A DNA stretch of 64,000 nucleotides from Syntrophomonas sp. (GTDB taxonomy: Bacteria; Bacillota; Syntrophomonadia; Syntrophomonadales; Syntrophomonadaceae), in NCBI GenBank assembly GCA_016841425.1, contig JAENZE010000008.1, positions 1 through 64,000 on the forward strand, written 5' to 3'. The notes under the pieces were generated by a model. It worked only from the letters and a program-made list of their open reading frames with translations. It did not search any database and was not told where the DNA came from. This document shows, piece by piece, positions 44,410-53,719 of this stretch. Position 1 is the stretch's first letter, and every line of letters begins with the position of its first letter. Made by a program: the position numbers and the translations under genes.

Positions 44410-45486
44410 TTATCTGTCCTCCCATGGGGTTATAGCATACTTGATACATCCATCCTGTTTCTTGGAGAAGATTTCATAAGCCTGTTCGATATCATTTAAC
44501 GGCGCATAATGGGTCAACATAAATTTGGGATCAATAATCTTTCCAAGTCTGCTATATTCAAATAACATGTCCCGTCCGGCGCTCTCCTGTATTCCCATGA
44601 ATATTTTCAGATTTTTTACTACCGCTGCATTCATCACCGGTACATTGATAGGTTCGGAGAATAATGCTACTGAGCAGAAACGTCCATGGAAGCCGGCTAC
44701 CTGTATGGCCATATTAAAGGTGACATTCAATCCAACCGTCTCTATAACTACTGATGCCATTGCGCCTCCGGTAATCTCTCTGACTCTTTCCACAACGTTT
44801 TCTTTGGCTGAATTTATGGTATAGTCGGCTACTCCATTTTTTACGGCTGCATCAAGCAGGTAATCTACTACATCTATTGCGATAATGGTCTTAGGATTAT
44901 ATAAGCGACCTACCAGACAGGTGCTCATACCTACCGGTCCGCAGCCGATGACTACCATAGTATCGCCCAATCCTAGCCCAACTTCTGTTACCCCATAGTG
45001 CCCGGTACAAAGCATATCTGGAATCAATATTACATCTTCATCAGTCTGACCTTCGGGGATAAGATTCATATAAACTGCACCCTTGGGCAGCTTGACATAC
45101 TCAGCCTGGGCTCCATCCTGACCGCCGCCGCCGAAAACACCATTGCCCGGAGTCAGGCAGAAGCGTGCCGGTTTTCCTTTTTTACAATTAGCACACTCAC
45201 CGCATTTTGATGCTGCATTTACTACTACCCGGTCTCCTAGCTTGAATCCTTTAACCGCGGGTCCCATCTCTTCTATTACTCCACAGAACTCATGCCCCTG
45301 GATTTTAGGCGGTGTAACTGTTGCCATGTGACCCTGACAGATATGAACATCGCTAGTGCAAATTAAGTTGAGTGTAGGTTTAAGAATAACATCATCTGGT
45401 GCAGTAATTTGGGGTAATGGAACATCTGTTAGACCGTAGTCGCCTGGTGCCCGGTAAACCATCGCTTTCATTGTGTCCTTTGCCAT
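44410..45486 (-). CDS. Zinc-dependent alcohol dehydrogenase, MDR family
   Basis: The 358-residue medium-chain dehydrogenase has catalytic zinc ligands in LICTSDVH (Cys near 43) and QGHEFCG (His-Glu near 64). Four structural-zinc Cys occur in CGECANCKKGKPARFC (about 95-110). The NAD site is GCGPVGMS (about 180). It resembles threonine dehydrogenase/secondary alcohol dehydrogenase members. GGGAGG precedes the ATG. A sigma-54 promoter lies 220 bp upstream, divergent from another that serves an MBL hydrolase. Substrate uncertain. Confidence 0.9.
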   Translation of the reverse strand: MAKDTMKAMVYRAPGDYGLTDVPLPQITAPDDVILKPTLNLICTSDVHICQGHMATVTPPKIQGHEFCGVIEEMGPAVKGFKLGDRVVVNAASKCGECANCKKGKPARFCLTPGNGVFGGGGQDGAQAEYVKLPKGAVYMNLIPEGQTDEDVILIPDMLCTGHYGVTEVGLGLGDTMVVIGCGPVGMSTCLVGRLYNPKTIIAIDVVDYLLDAAVKNGVADYTINSAKENVVERVREITGGAMASVVIETVGLNVTFNMAIQVAGFHGRFCSVALFSEPINVPVMNAAVVKNLKIFMGIQESAGRDMLFEYSRLGKIIDPKFMLTHYAPLNDIEQAYEIFSKKQDGCIKYAITPWEDR

Positions 45487-45709
45487 GTAATATTACCTCC
45501 CTCAATTTTCTCTTACTTTTGATTAATACTTTCGGGTGGATCATATCCCCCTGCCACTCACATGACCCGTATACGAAACTTAACTCTCTCTATAAGACTG
45601 TGGCATAAAACGCTTGATAAAAGGAGATCGCTTATGTTTCATAACATGGTTATTAGGATGATTGCAGGGTAGGATTCCCTCCCCCATTTATACCTGCTAA
45701 TTCCAAATT

Positions 45710-45724
45710 GCAAAATTGATGCCA
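45710..45724 (-). promoter_or_regulatory. Sigma-54 promoter of the alcohol dehydrogenase gene
   Basis: TGGCATCAATTTTGC on the minus strand, GG to GC spacing 10. The next gene is the dehydrogenase starting at 45486. Confidence 0.8.
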
Positions 45725-45817
45725 GCAAAGGGTATGGAAACGAATGACCCTGGACTATCTATCAAACCCCAAACTTGTAACCCTTATGCTTACCCAGGCA
45801 ACAAAACTGTCACTTTA

Positions 45818-45834
45818 GGTAACAACTTTGTTTC
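45818..45834. promoter_or_regulatory. Candidate activator site, type B
   Basis: GGTAACAACTTTGTTTC matches the GGTAAACA-N4-TGTTTACC pattern imperfectly. It lies 95 bp from the leftward sigma-54 promoter (45710) and 230 bp from the rightward one (46063). A TTACCC half site lies near 45790. Confidence 0.45.
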
Positions 45835-46062
45835 TTTTATATTTTCTATCAATTAGTAATTTCATTCCTGATCAACTTAGCATAACCACCCGCTTCTGGA
45901 TTAGCCTCATTTATTTAGCTTTTGACCTGACTGGTGATAAGCTCATTTGAGTATGCTCATCTGCCGCAATTTATACCTGTTAAGCAGATTCCCTCTTTGT
46001 CTACAATTAGCTGCAGTACCCCCATCCATAAGTTCTTAATAGTTAATCATTCTTATTATGAC

Positions 46063-46078
46063 TGGCATATTGTTTGCT
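46063..46078 (+). promoter_or_regulatory. Sigma-54 promoter of the MBL hydrolase gene
   Basis: TGGCATATTGTTTGCT, GG to GC spacing 10, about 70 bases before the ATG at 46148. Divergent from the promoter at 45710. Confidence 0.8.
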
Positions 46079-46147
46079 TGTAGTCTAGAGTTGAGCTAAC
46101 TTCTTAAGATATGCAGCTTAAGCTCTTGTATAGGAAAGGAGACTATC

Positions 46148-46969
46148 ATGATTAAGACCAATCAAATCGGTCCGGTAACCAGGTTCTTGATGGGACGTGT
46201 TATTAATGGCCAGTTAATCCGGGCTATGGCTTGTTATTATGTGGATGGACTGTTGATAGATAGTGGTCCGGTTCACGTAATCGATGAGCTGCCGCAAGCA
46301 TTTGCGGGTATATTGGTCCAAACCCTTATCAATACTCATCATCACGAGGACCATATTGGAAACAATATTTGGTTTCAGCAAAACCAGAAACTAGGACCTG
46401 CCCTGGCTCATAGATTGGCGGTGCCAATCATAGAAAAACGTTCAGGGCAGCACATACCTCTACCCGCTTATCGGCTTACAACCTGGGGAGAACCCCCTGC
46501 CTCACGGGCAGAAAACATTGGTCTTGAAATAAGAAGTGAAAACTATCGATTTACGGTCATAGAAACTCCAGGACACAGCCCGGATCACATTAGCCTGCTT
46601 GAACCGCAGCAGGGCTGGCTGTTTGCAGGCGATCTATATTTTGGAGAAAAAGTATGTGAAATACATATGGATGAAGATCCCAACATTATGCTTAACTCTT
46701 TGATGAGATTACTGCGCTATGATTTTGATATACTTTTTTGTTCCTCTGGAAAAGTTCTGCAGGAAAATCCTCGTCAGGCCATAGTTGACAAAATTGCTTT
46801 CTGGGAGGAAGAAAGGGACAAAGTTCGTTATCTTTTCAAGCAGGGACTGGAGCCAGAAGAAATTAGAAATCGGCTCTATGGCCCGGAATCACCCCGCTTT
46901 GAACGCTGTAATCAGGAGCTGGGTAAAATTCATCTAGTTAAAGCATTCATCAAAGGGGTAAAACTTTAA
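46148..46969 (+). CDS. Metallo-beta-lactamase-fold hydrolase
   Basis: The 273-residue MBL protein has THHHEDH (about 58-64), ETPGHSPDH (about 139-147) and AGDLYFG (about 160-166), a complete zinc site. AAAGGAG precedes the ATG. The C-terminal part (about 215-273) is helical and resembles the winged extension of thioesterase-type MBL proteins. Divergent sigma-54 promoters tie it to the alcohol dehydrogenase. A thioesterase or lactonase role is plausible but unproven. Confidence 0.85.
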   Translation: MIKTNQIGPVTRFLMGRVINGQLIRAMACYYVDGLLIDSGPVHVIDELPQAFAGILVQTLINTHHHEDHIGNNIWFQQNQKLGPALAHRLAVPIIEKRSGQHIPLPAYRLTTWGEPPASRAENIGLEIRSENYRFTVIETPGHSPDHISLLEPQQGWLFAGDLYFGEKVCEIHMDEDPNIMLNSLMRLLRYDFDILFCSSGKVLQENPRQAIVDKIAFWEEERDKVRYLFKQGLEPEEIRNRLYGPESPRFERCNQELGKIHLVKAFIKGVKL

Positions 46970-47082
46970 GAATTTGTTTGATAGCCTGTTTTCCTGCTTA
47001 TTGCCCTCCTCCAAACCCCTGCTTCAGGGTAACCAACAGGTGGGCAGAGGAAGTTCTTTAAATAGGCTAACTTTTTCAGGCC

Positions 47083-47101
47083 GGGGCTGTGCTTCAGCCC
47101 C
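47083..47101 (+). terminator. Small hairpin after the MBL gene
   Basis: GGGGCTG and CAGCCCC pair across a 5-base loop, followed by a T/C-rich stretch, about 115 bases past the stop at 46969. Confidence 0.45.
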
Positions 47102-47240
47102 CCTTCCGTTCATTCCTGCACTTATCTCCCAGGAGATTTTCAACATAATATGACATATGTGGCTCCTTTATCAGATTTTATATTAAATTTCAACTTTTTA
47201 TTATTTCGATTCAATTAAATTGTGCTAAAATGAATTGTGA

Positions 47241-47290
47241 GGTAACAATTGTGTATCCAAGTAACATTGTTGTGTACAAGATTGTTTCCC
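47241..47290. promoter_or_regulatory. Type-B sites in front of the EBP3 gene
   Basis: GGTAACAATTGTGTATCC (47241), GTAACATTGTTGTG (47261) and ATTGTTTCCC (47281) repeat the type-B half sites at 20-base spacing, 50-100 bases before the EBP3 start. A weak sigma-70-like -10 (TAAAAT, 47226-47231) lies just upstream, so an activator bound here would block its own promoter. No sigma-54 element is present. Confidence 0.5.
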
Positions 47291-47341
47291 AAGAGACAAC
47301 CGGCCTGTACCTGATTGATATGTACCAGAGGAGGAGCATAT

Positions 47342-49282
47342 ATGGATGTCCATCAAAACAGACAATATTGGCAACGACTGCACCAGGATCCTGATCTGCG
47401 CGATACCCTCTCTCCAGAAATAAGAGCATCCTGGGAGAGAAGTTATAACTACGGAGTGTCTCCTGAATTGCTATCCCCTTTGAAAGTCAGCCATTCAGAA
47501 CTCGATGTTCACCCTAATCTAGGTTATATGCTGGATATAGCCCAGCCCCTAACTGAACATATGCGTAAATTCCTGCCTGAAGATCATTCCATACTCCTTT
47601 TCAGCAACCAAGCATATATTATGGATATTATTGCCTCTGATGAAATCAAAACTGCTTTGGAAAGATACGGTATCCAAGAAGGAGGCTGTCTGGCTGAAAA
47701 TGTAGCCGGTACTAATGCTGCTTCTTTAGGAATAGTCCTGGGTAAACCAGTTCAGGTAATGGGATATGAAAGCTTCTGCAAGTTTGGCATTAATTATGCG
47801 GCATCCTTCGCTCCTATTATCGATAGAAAAAAGGTAATAGGTGGTATAGCCATTCTCGGTCCTCTCGAAGCCTATGACCCTAAACTGCTAGGCATGGCCG
47901 ATCTGGCTGCTTATTCCATTGGGGCCCGAATTGGAGTTCAGAGATGGTCCTACATGATTGACCAATCTGTCCGAGATGGTGTACTAGCGGTGAATGAAGA
48001 AGGCAACATATTCTATATGAGTAAACAATGTCATCGCATTCTAAAATTTCCAGAGCAGCCTACTTACAAACTTCCACTTACTGCTGTTATCGATCCGGGC
48101 AGGCCAGAAAATCAATACTTCTGGAATGTACTTAACAATAATCTGGCCATAATTGACGAATCGGTTCTTATTTCGGTAGGGGATAACAAGGAACCTATTA
48201 ACTGTAATATGACTATCACCCCATTTGATGCCTCGGTTGGAGGATGGTCGGTTAAAATCATCGTATTGCAGGAGATGGAGCGCATAAACCGGTTGATCAG
48301 AAATTACTCTGGTAATAGTGCCCGTCTTACTTTTAATGATATTGTTGGTTCCCACCCCCAGTTTATTAATACTGTTAACCATGCCAGACGTTCGGCCGGT
48401 ACCCGTTCCAATATACTTCTGCTGGGTGAAAGTGGAACCGGCAAAGATGTAATAGCCCAGGCTATACACAATGAAAGTCCTAGAAGAAATGGTCCTTTCA
48501 TTGCCATCAACTGTGCGGCCCTGCCTAGAGAACTTATTGCCAGCGAGTTGTTTGGATATGATGAAGGAGCTTTTACTGGAGCTAAAAGGAGCGGAAATAT
48601 CGGAAAATTTGAACTGGCTCACCAGGGTACGATTTTCCTGGACGAAATAGGTGACATGCCCCTGGACTTACAGGCCATGCTGTTAAGGGTAATCGAAGAG
48701 AAGAACATCGTCCGTTTAGGCGGAAACAAGTCCATTTCAGTTAATGTACGTATTATCGCCGCTACCAACAAGGATTTGGAAACGGAAGTAGAACGAAACA
48801 ACTTTCGTCGGGATCTTTATTATCGTCTGGGCGTCATTAAAATAGTTATACCTACTTTGCGCGAAAGAGGGGATGACATTTTACAGCTGAGTCAGCATTT
48901 TGTGCACCTGCTCTGCCGGCGCTTTAATTTGCCCAAAAAGACGCTGGCCCCAGAGGTAACATATGCTTTTCAGCAGTATCATTGGCCTGGGAATATCAGG
49001 GAATTACAGAATGTACTGGAAAGCGCTATCCAATGGTCTTCTGAACCAGTAATCACCAGAGACCAGATCGAGCACTTACTGCCGATTTCAAAACCCGTAA
49101 CCCTGGCGGAATTCGATACTATATCCCCCATCCCGGATGAACCATCCGAGTTACAGTCAATTAAAGCCTGTCTGGAAAAGTATGATAATAATAAATCCAA
49201 AACGGCTAAAGCTCTGGGAATATCCCGTAAAACATTATATAAACGCCTGGTCAAGTATGGGCTAAACCTCAATGGTCAATGA
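47342..49282 (+). CDS. Sigma-54 activator with GAF-type and PAS domains (EBP3)
   Basis: The 646-residue enhancer-binding protein has an AcoR-like N-terminal sensor (about 20-205, with RASWERSYNYGV and a GAF-like region), a PAS domain (about 210-310), and AAA+ (about 330-570). Walker A is GESGTGKD (362-369), the sigma-54 loop is exact GAFTGA, and the Walker B segment is GTIFLDEIGD. A Fis-type helix-turn-helix closes it (SKTAKALGISRKTLYKRL). ATG 47342 follows GAGGAG by five bases; an upstream ATG at 47315 is less likely. Type-B palindromes occur before its gene, in the dehydrogenase/MBL gap and near 7.2 kb, so those are its best candidate targets. Confidence 0.93.
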   Translation: MDVHQNRQYWQRLHQDPDLRDTLSPEIRASWERSYNYGVSPELLSPLKVSHSELDVHPNLGYMLDIAQPLTEHMRKFLPEDHSILLFSNQAYIMDIIASDEIKTALERYGIQEGGCLAENVAGTNAASLGIVLGKPVQVMGYESFCKFGINYAASFAPIIDRKKVIGGIAILGPLEAYDPKLLGMADLAAYSIGARIGVQRWSYMIDQSVRDGVLAVNEEGNIFYMSKQCHRILKFPEQPTYKLPLTAVIDPGRPENQYFWNVLNNNLAIIDESVLISVGDNKEPINCNMTITPFDASVGGWSVKIIVLQEMERINRLIRNYSGNSARLTFNDIVGSHPQFINTVNHARRSAGTRSNILLLGESGTGKDVIAQAIHNESPRRNGPFIAINCAALPRELIASELFGYDEGAFTGAKRSGNIGKFELAHQGTIFLDEIGDMPLDLQAMLLRVIEEKNIVRLGGNKSISVNVRIIAATNKDLETEVERNNFRRDLYYRLGVIKIVIPTLRERGDDILQLSQHFVHLLCRRFNLPKKTLAPEVTYAFQQYHWPGNIRELQNVLESAIQWSSEPVITRDQIEHLLPISKPVTLAEFDTISPIPDEPSELQSIKACLEKYDNNKSKTAKALGISRKTLYKRLVKYGLNLNGQ

Positions 49283-49318
49283 ATATACCCGGGTAAGCCT
49301 CACCTATTGTTGACAGAT

Positions 49319-49344
49319 GCTGTGGAAGAATATTTTTCCACAGC
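49319..49344 (+). terminator. Terminator of the EBP3 gene
   Basis: GCTGTGGAA and TTCCACAGC pair across 8 bases, about 35 bases past the stop. The gap continues to the convergent gene ending at 49444. Confidence 0.65.
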
Positions 49345-49443
49345 TCAGACCGAGTGCAAAAAGACCCCCGGATTTTAATTGAGGTTTTACTGCTTTAGCT
49401 GCATTGATACTAAACTTGATCATCCCTTGCTATCAAGGCATGG

Positions 49444-50619
49444 TTATATTATTTCCTGGTCCAGAAAATGGTTAATCTCTTCTGAAGTGTAACCTATCGC
49501 TTCTAATACCTCCTGGTTATGCTGACCCAATTCTGGGCATATAAAATTAATCTCACCCGGACTGGCAGAAAACTTAATCGGCAGGCCAGGCAGTACTATG
49601 GGATGATTGGATTCACAAAAATTCTCCACCTTAATAAGCATCTCTCTGTTCAAGACCTGGGGATGGCAGCTGACTTCGTCCAGGCTCAAAACAGGGGCAA
49701 AACAGATATCAGCATCGCCAAATATTTCCACCCATTCAGCCTGGCTTTTTTGTTTCATTATTCTCCTGATATCTTTTATCATACTGGGCTGAACTTCGGG
49801 CTTTTTGTGAATCGGAATATATTCAGGCCTGCCTATGGTCTGGCAGAACTTGGTCCAGAACTTTTTCTCTGAGGCTCCTAGGCTCACATATTGATTATCA
49901 CTGGTTTCATAAACGTTGAAATAAGCATAACCTCCAGTGTTTAATTCATTTCCTCTTTGCGGCAGCCGGCCCCAGCCTGACCATTCAGCCAACGTATATA
50001 CTAAAAGACTTATGGAACCATCCAGCATGGAGACATCGCAGAATTGTCCCTGACCGCTATGGTTACGTTGGTTCAGTGCCATTAATATAGCTATTATAGA
50101 ATATAAAGAACCTCCGGCCAGGGCAGCAATTTGTATTGGCGACATGGCCGGCTGATCAATCGTTCCAGTGAGACCAGCAACTCCAGCCAGGCTCAAGACA
50201 TTTATATCGTGGGCTGGAACTTTACTTAATGGGCCGGTTGCCCCAAATGCATTTACCGCACAGTAGATAATCCGCCCATTGATCTCCTTCAATACCCGGT
50301 AATCCAAGCCCCATTTGTCCATAGTCCCTGGCCTAAATCCATCTACTATGACATCGCTGACAGCGGTCAGCCTTTTAAATATCTCCTGACCTGCTTTTTC
50401 TCGCAGATCCAGGGTAATGCTTTTCTTGTTCCTGTTTACTTCATAAAACCGAATACTCTGGCCTCCGATAAGGGGTTGAAGTTGTCGAACTGGATCACCA
50501 GTCCTATCTTCAATTTTTATTATTTCAGCTCCATAATTGGCCAAAATCTGGGTACAAAATGAGCCTGGCAAAGTCTTGGATAAATCTAATACTTTGATTC
50601 CCTCCAGGGGCAATTTCAC
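49444..50619 (-). CDS. Family III CoA-transferase (CaiB/BaiF)
   Basis: The enzyme transfers CoA between acids through a catalytic Asp. The start motif GIKVLDLSKTLPGSFC and the GAEIIKIE, GDPVRQL and NRNKKSITLDL segments are family hallmarks. The Asp in GQFCDVSMLDG (near 175-180) is the expected nucleophile. The length (391 residues) is normal when counted from GTG 50619, which lies seven bases after GGAGG; the frame runs 49 codons further upstream without a good site. It is downstream of a crotonase gene, from which it is separated by a strong terminator. Substrate unknown; carnitine- or aromatic-type acyl groups are typical. Confidence 0.87.
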   Translation of the reverse strand: MKLPLEGIKVLDLSKTLPGSFCTQILANYGAEIIKIEDRTGDPVRQLQPLIGGQSIRFYEVNRNKKSITLDLREKAGQEIFKRLTAVSDVIVDGFRPGTMDKWGLDYRVLKEINGRIIYCAVNAFGATGPLSKVPAHDINVLSLAGVAGLTGTIDQPAMSPIQIAALAGGSLYSIIAILMALNQRNHSGQGQFCDVSMLDGSISLLVYTLAEWSGWGRLPQRGNELNTGGYAYFNVYETSDNQYVSLGASEKKFWTKFCQTIGRPEYIPIHKKPEVQPSMIKDIRRIMKQKSQAEWVEIFGDADICFAPVLSLDEVSCHPQVLNREMLIKVENFCESNHPIVLPGLPIKFSASPGEINFICPELGQHNQEVLEAIGYTSEEINHFLDQEII

Positions 50620-50686
50620 AATCATTCCTCCATTTCCTATTTCTAAACCCGTGTTTATTCCGATTAATACTTTTTCAGGCCAGCTG

Positions 50687-50722
50687 AAAAAAATCAGCTC
50701 CCATTTACTAAAAGGAGCCGAT
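50687..50722 (-). terminator. Intrinsic terminator after the crotonase gene
   Basis: On the minus strand ATCGGCTCC pairs with GGAGCTGAT, followed directly by seven T. It separates the crotonase at 50827 from the CoA-transferase. A second hairpin (12-base perfect arms, 50739-50750 and 50764-50775) lies just before it. Confidence 0.8.
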
Positions 50723-50826
50723 ATTGTATATTCTTGCCCTCCAGGAGATGAACTAAGGTAGTCCATCTCCTGGAGAGTATGAAAAATATAGTTTAGATGA
50801 ATTAAGGAGATTCGATTTATGGGAGA

Positions 50827-51621
50827 TTATCTCCCTTTATAATTTGGTTTTCTCTTTTCAATAAAGGCAGTCATACCTTCCACCTGATCCTCGGTACCAT
50901 AGCACATAGCCCAGCCATGGGTTTCAATCTGAAGTCCTTTTTCTAAGCTGGTGCTCCAGGCCGCATTCAAGGCTTCCTTGGCCATTCTTAAAGAGAAAGC
51001 CGGCTTCTTTGCTAATTTCTTCGCCCATTTCATGGTGGTTTCTTCCAGTTCTGCCAGGGGCACAACTTTGTTAACTAAACCTACTTCCAGAGCGGTTTGG
51101 GCATCAAATGGTTCACCAAAGAAAACAAGTTCCTTGGCTTTATTGAGCGGCATAATTTGCGGCAATTTTTGCGTTCCCCCGCCACCGGGAAAGATTCCTA
51201 CATTAATTTCAGGTACAGCAAATTTAGCATTATCTGCACAGATTCTTAGATCATGATTGAGAAGGCTTTCCATACCACCGCCCATAGCAACTCCTGCTAC
51301 CATGGCAATAGTGGGTTTAGACATGTCAGCAACGATAGCACAAGTCTTTACCACACCATCAGCAAATTCTCGGGCTTCTTTAACTCCAAAGGAAACAAAG
51401 GACTTTAAGTCTCCACCTGCACAGTATGCACGTTCGTTACCAGTTGATATCATTACCTTTACGTCAGGATCCTTGGCAATGGCTTCATATATTTCTGCTC
51501 TTTCTTGCATCATTTCCCAATTAACGGCATTCAGAGCTTCGGGGCGATTCATCTGTACGATGGCAATTCCATCTTCTACCTTGACTATCATGGTATTGTA
51601 CTTTTTGTCTCTATATGACAT
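50827..51621 (-). CDS. Enoyl-CoA hydratase (crotonase)
   Basis: This 264-residue crotonase has oxyanion-hole motifs CAGGDLKSF and GVAMGGGMESLLNHD, and both catalytic Glu (118 and 138; GGGMES, PEINVGIFPG). AGGAGG precedes the ATG. The stop codon lies inside a GGGAGATAATCTCCC palindrome. It has its own sigma-54 promoter 200 bp upstream, divergent from that of a CoA-transferase/crotonase pair. Confidence 0.93.
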   Translation of the reverse strand: MSYRDKKYNTMIVKVEDGIAIVQMNRPEALNAVNWEMMQERAEIYEAIAKDPDVKVMISTGNERAYCAGGDLKSFVSFGVKEAREFADGVVKTCAIVADMSKPTIAMVAGVAMGGGMESLLNHDLRICADNAKFAVPEINVGIFPGGGGTQKLPQIMPLNKAKELVFFGEPFDAQTALEVGLVNKVVPLAELEETTMKWAKKLAKKPAFSLRMAKEALNAAWSTSLEKGLQIETHGWAMCYGTEDQVEGMTAFIEKRKPNYKGR

Positions 51622-51821
51622 GTATTTACCTCCTATTATTTAACTGAATTTCTTCGGAGATCAAGCTTTCTTGCTCCTATTTCCTTAACTGAAAACTCCT
51701 CCAGGTCGCTGCCTGGGGTTGTCTTTCTTTCCCCCCTTTATTCTTTAATTGCCGTGGCTGACTACCGGCTGTTTATAGATCTGGTCATCACCTGACCCAT
51801 TATTACTCCTAAATTTTATAA

Positions 51822-51836
51822 GCAAATTCTATGCCA
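51822..51836 (-). promoter_or_regulatory. Sigma-54 promoter of the crotonase gene
   Basis: TGGCATAGAATTTGC on the minus strand, GG to GC spacing 10, about 200 bases before the start at 51621. No clear palindrome was found in the 255 bp between this and the divergent promoter at 52092. Confidence 0.8.
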
Positions 51837-52091
51837 ACTCAGTACTAGTACCCCCGTAATAATCAAAACGCTTTCTAAAAAACGATAAACCATTAACCTG
51901 CTCATGTATCTTTTTAATACAAAGCTGCCCCCAAATAATACACTCCTGCCGCTGCCCAATAAATGCCTATATAGACTCAAATTCCAATTTTGCGGTCTTA
52001 CTCCGTTTTCAGCTACATAAAATAAGTGGTTTAAGCTAGCTGCAGCCATTTCACCCTTCTCTTAGGGCTATAAATGCCAATATATCCGCTG

Positions 52092-52108
52092 TGGCATCGT
52101 TCTTGCAA
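52092..52108 (+). promoter_or_regulatory. Sigma-54 promoter of the CoA-transferase/crotonase pair
   Basis: TGGCATCGTTCTTGCAA, GG to GC spacing 10, about 125 bases before the start at 52232. Confidence 0.82.
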
Positions 52109-52231
52109 ATTAGTAATTATTAATACGCAGAAGCGCCCAGGAGGTGATCTATATACTGCACTTTTTAGTGCCGTTGTTTTCCAATTTTTAATTTAAATGA
52201 TGCAGGGTTAATATATTGAAGGAGGTTAAAT

Positions 52232-53569
52232 ATGGGAACTTATATGAATGAATACCAGAATAAATTACGTACTCCAGATGAAGCTGTTCAAATTGTTAAA
52301 TCAGGTGATTATATCAGCTACAGCCATTTTGCCATGACCCCCCCGGCGCTGGATGAAGCCCTGGCCAAAAGAGCCGGAGAGTTGAAAGATGTTAAAGTAA
52401 AAGGGGTATGTCCTCTCATGCTCCCTAAAGTAGCTACTGATCCACGGTCTTTTACCTACTACAGCGGTTTTTTCAGTCCAGTAGATAGAAAACTTAGAGA
52501 AAAAGGCCTTGCCTACTTCATTCCTTCCAATTATGGCAACACCCCATTAATGGCCAGGCAGGGTTATTCGAATAGAACCGATGTGCTTATGATCATGACT
52601 ACCCCTATGGATAATAATGGATATTTTAATTTTGGGCCAGCCTGTTCAGAGATAAGAGCTTTAGCTGATATATCTGACCAGATAATTGTGGAAGTAAATG
52701 AAAATGCTCCCTGGTGTTTTGGAGGAGAACAAGAAACTATACACATTTCCGAAGTTGATTACATAGTAGAACACAGTGGTCCCCTGCCTGCTATACCAGG
52801 TGATATTCCGGCCAGTGAGATAGATAAAAAAATCGCCGCTCTTATTGCCGAAGAAATCGAGGACGGTGCTTGCCTGCAATTGGGAATTGGCGCTATGCCC
52901 GGTATGATTGGCAAGATCTTGGCAAACAGTGATTTAAAAGACCTGGGAGTCCAATCAGAAATGATGGCTGATTGTTTTATCGATATGTTTGAAAAAGGCA
53001 TTATAACCGGTAGAAATAAGCGAATAGATAGAGATAAAATGACTTATACTTTCGCCCTGGGCAGTCAGAGGCTTTATGATTTTCTCAACCGAAATCCAGC
53101 TTGTGCCATATTACCGGTTGATATGACCAACCAGCCGGCCAGGATTGCCATGAATGATAAGGTAGTAGCAGTAAACAACGCGGTGGAAATAGATTTATAC
53201 GGGCAGGTGAATTCCGAGTCCTCCGGCATGAAACATATTTCCGGTACCGGTGGGCAGCTTGATTTTACCTGCGGCGCTACCCTGTCCAAAGGCGGCAAGG
53301 CTTTTATATGCATGTCCTCTACCAAGGTCGTAGACGGACAGACCCTATCCCGCATTGTCCCCTGGCTAGCCCCGGGATCAGCGGTTACAGTCCCTAAAAC
53401 CTGGGTTTCACGGGTGGTAACAGAAAATGGTATTGCTAACCTGATGGGCAAACCTGATTGGGTAAGAGCAGAAATGTTGATTGAAATCGCTCATCCGGAT
53501 TTCCAGGATGACTTAGTCAAGACAGCCAAAGAGCAGGGTATCTGGACCAGGACCAATAAGATAGAATAG
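52232..53569 (+). CDS. Acyl-CoA:carboxylate CoA-transferase
   Basis: The 445-residue enzyme belongs to the 4-hydroxybutyrate/butyryl-CoA:acetate CoA-transferase family, with LQLGIGAMPGMIG (about 215-228), the catalytic Glu243 in VQSEMMADCFID, and the CoA loop ISGTGGQLDF in the C half. GGAGG lies before the ATG. It is paralogous to the protein at 35777 but well diverged. It pairs with the crotonase at 53720 under the sigma-54 promoter at 52092. It would activate a fatty acid with CoA from acetyl-CoA. Confidence 0.92.
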   Translation: MGTYMNEYQNKLRTPDEAVQIVKSGDYISYSHFAMTPPALDEALAKRAGELKDVKVKGVCPLMLPKVATDPRSFTYYSGFFSPVDRKLREKGLAYFIPSNYGNTPLMARQGYSNRTDVLMIMTTPMDNNGYFNFGPACSEIRALADISDQIIVEVNENAPWCFGGEQETIHISEVDYIVEHSGPLPAIPGDIPASEIDKKIAALIAEEIEDGACLQLGIGAMPGMIGKILANSDLKDLGVQSEMMADCFIDMFEKGIITGRNKRIDRDKMTYTFALGSQRLYDFLNRNPACAILPVDMTNQPARIAMNDKVVAVNNAVEIDLYGQVNSESSGMKHISGTGGQLDFTCGATLSKGGKAFICMSSTKVVDGQTLSRIVPWLAPGSAVTVPKTWVSRVVTENGIANLMGKPDWVRAEMLIEIAHPDFQDDLVKTAKEQGIWTRTNKIE

Positions 53570-53575
53570 CATTTT

Positions 53576-53603
53576 CAAAGCCGGTCTGCTAAGGCCGGCT
53601 TTG
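53576..53603 (+). terminator. Hairpin between CoA-transferase and crotonase genes
   Basis: CAAAGCCGG and CCGGCTTTG pair across a 10-base loop directly after the CoA-transferase stop. It may attenuate the downstream crotonase. Confidence 0.6.
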
Positions 53604-53719
53604 TATTCCCTGCTTAACAGCATACTAGATTTATACAACACACTAATGGAAGTACTGGAAATAATATTTCTATCTTTCCATTTCCAAACATCAAGGCAGA
53701 TAGGAGAGAATAATATTTT

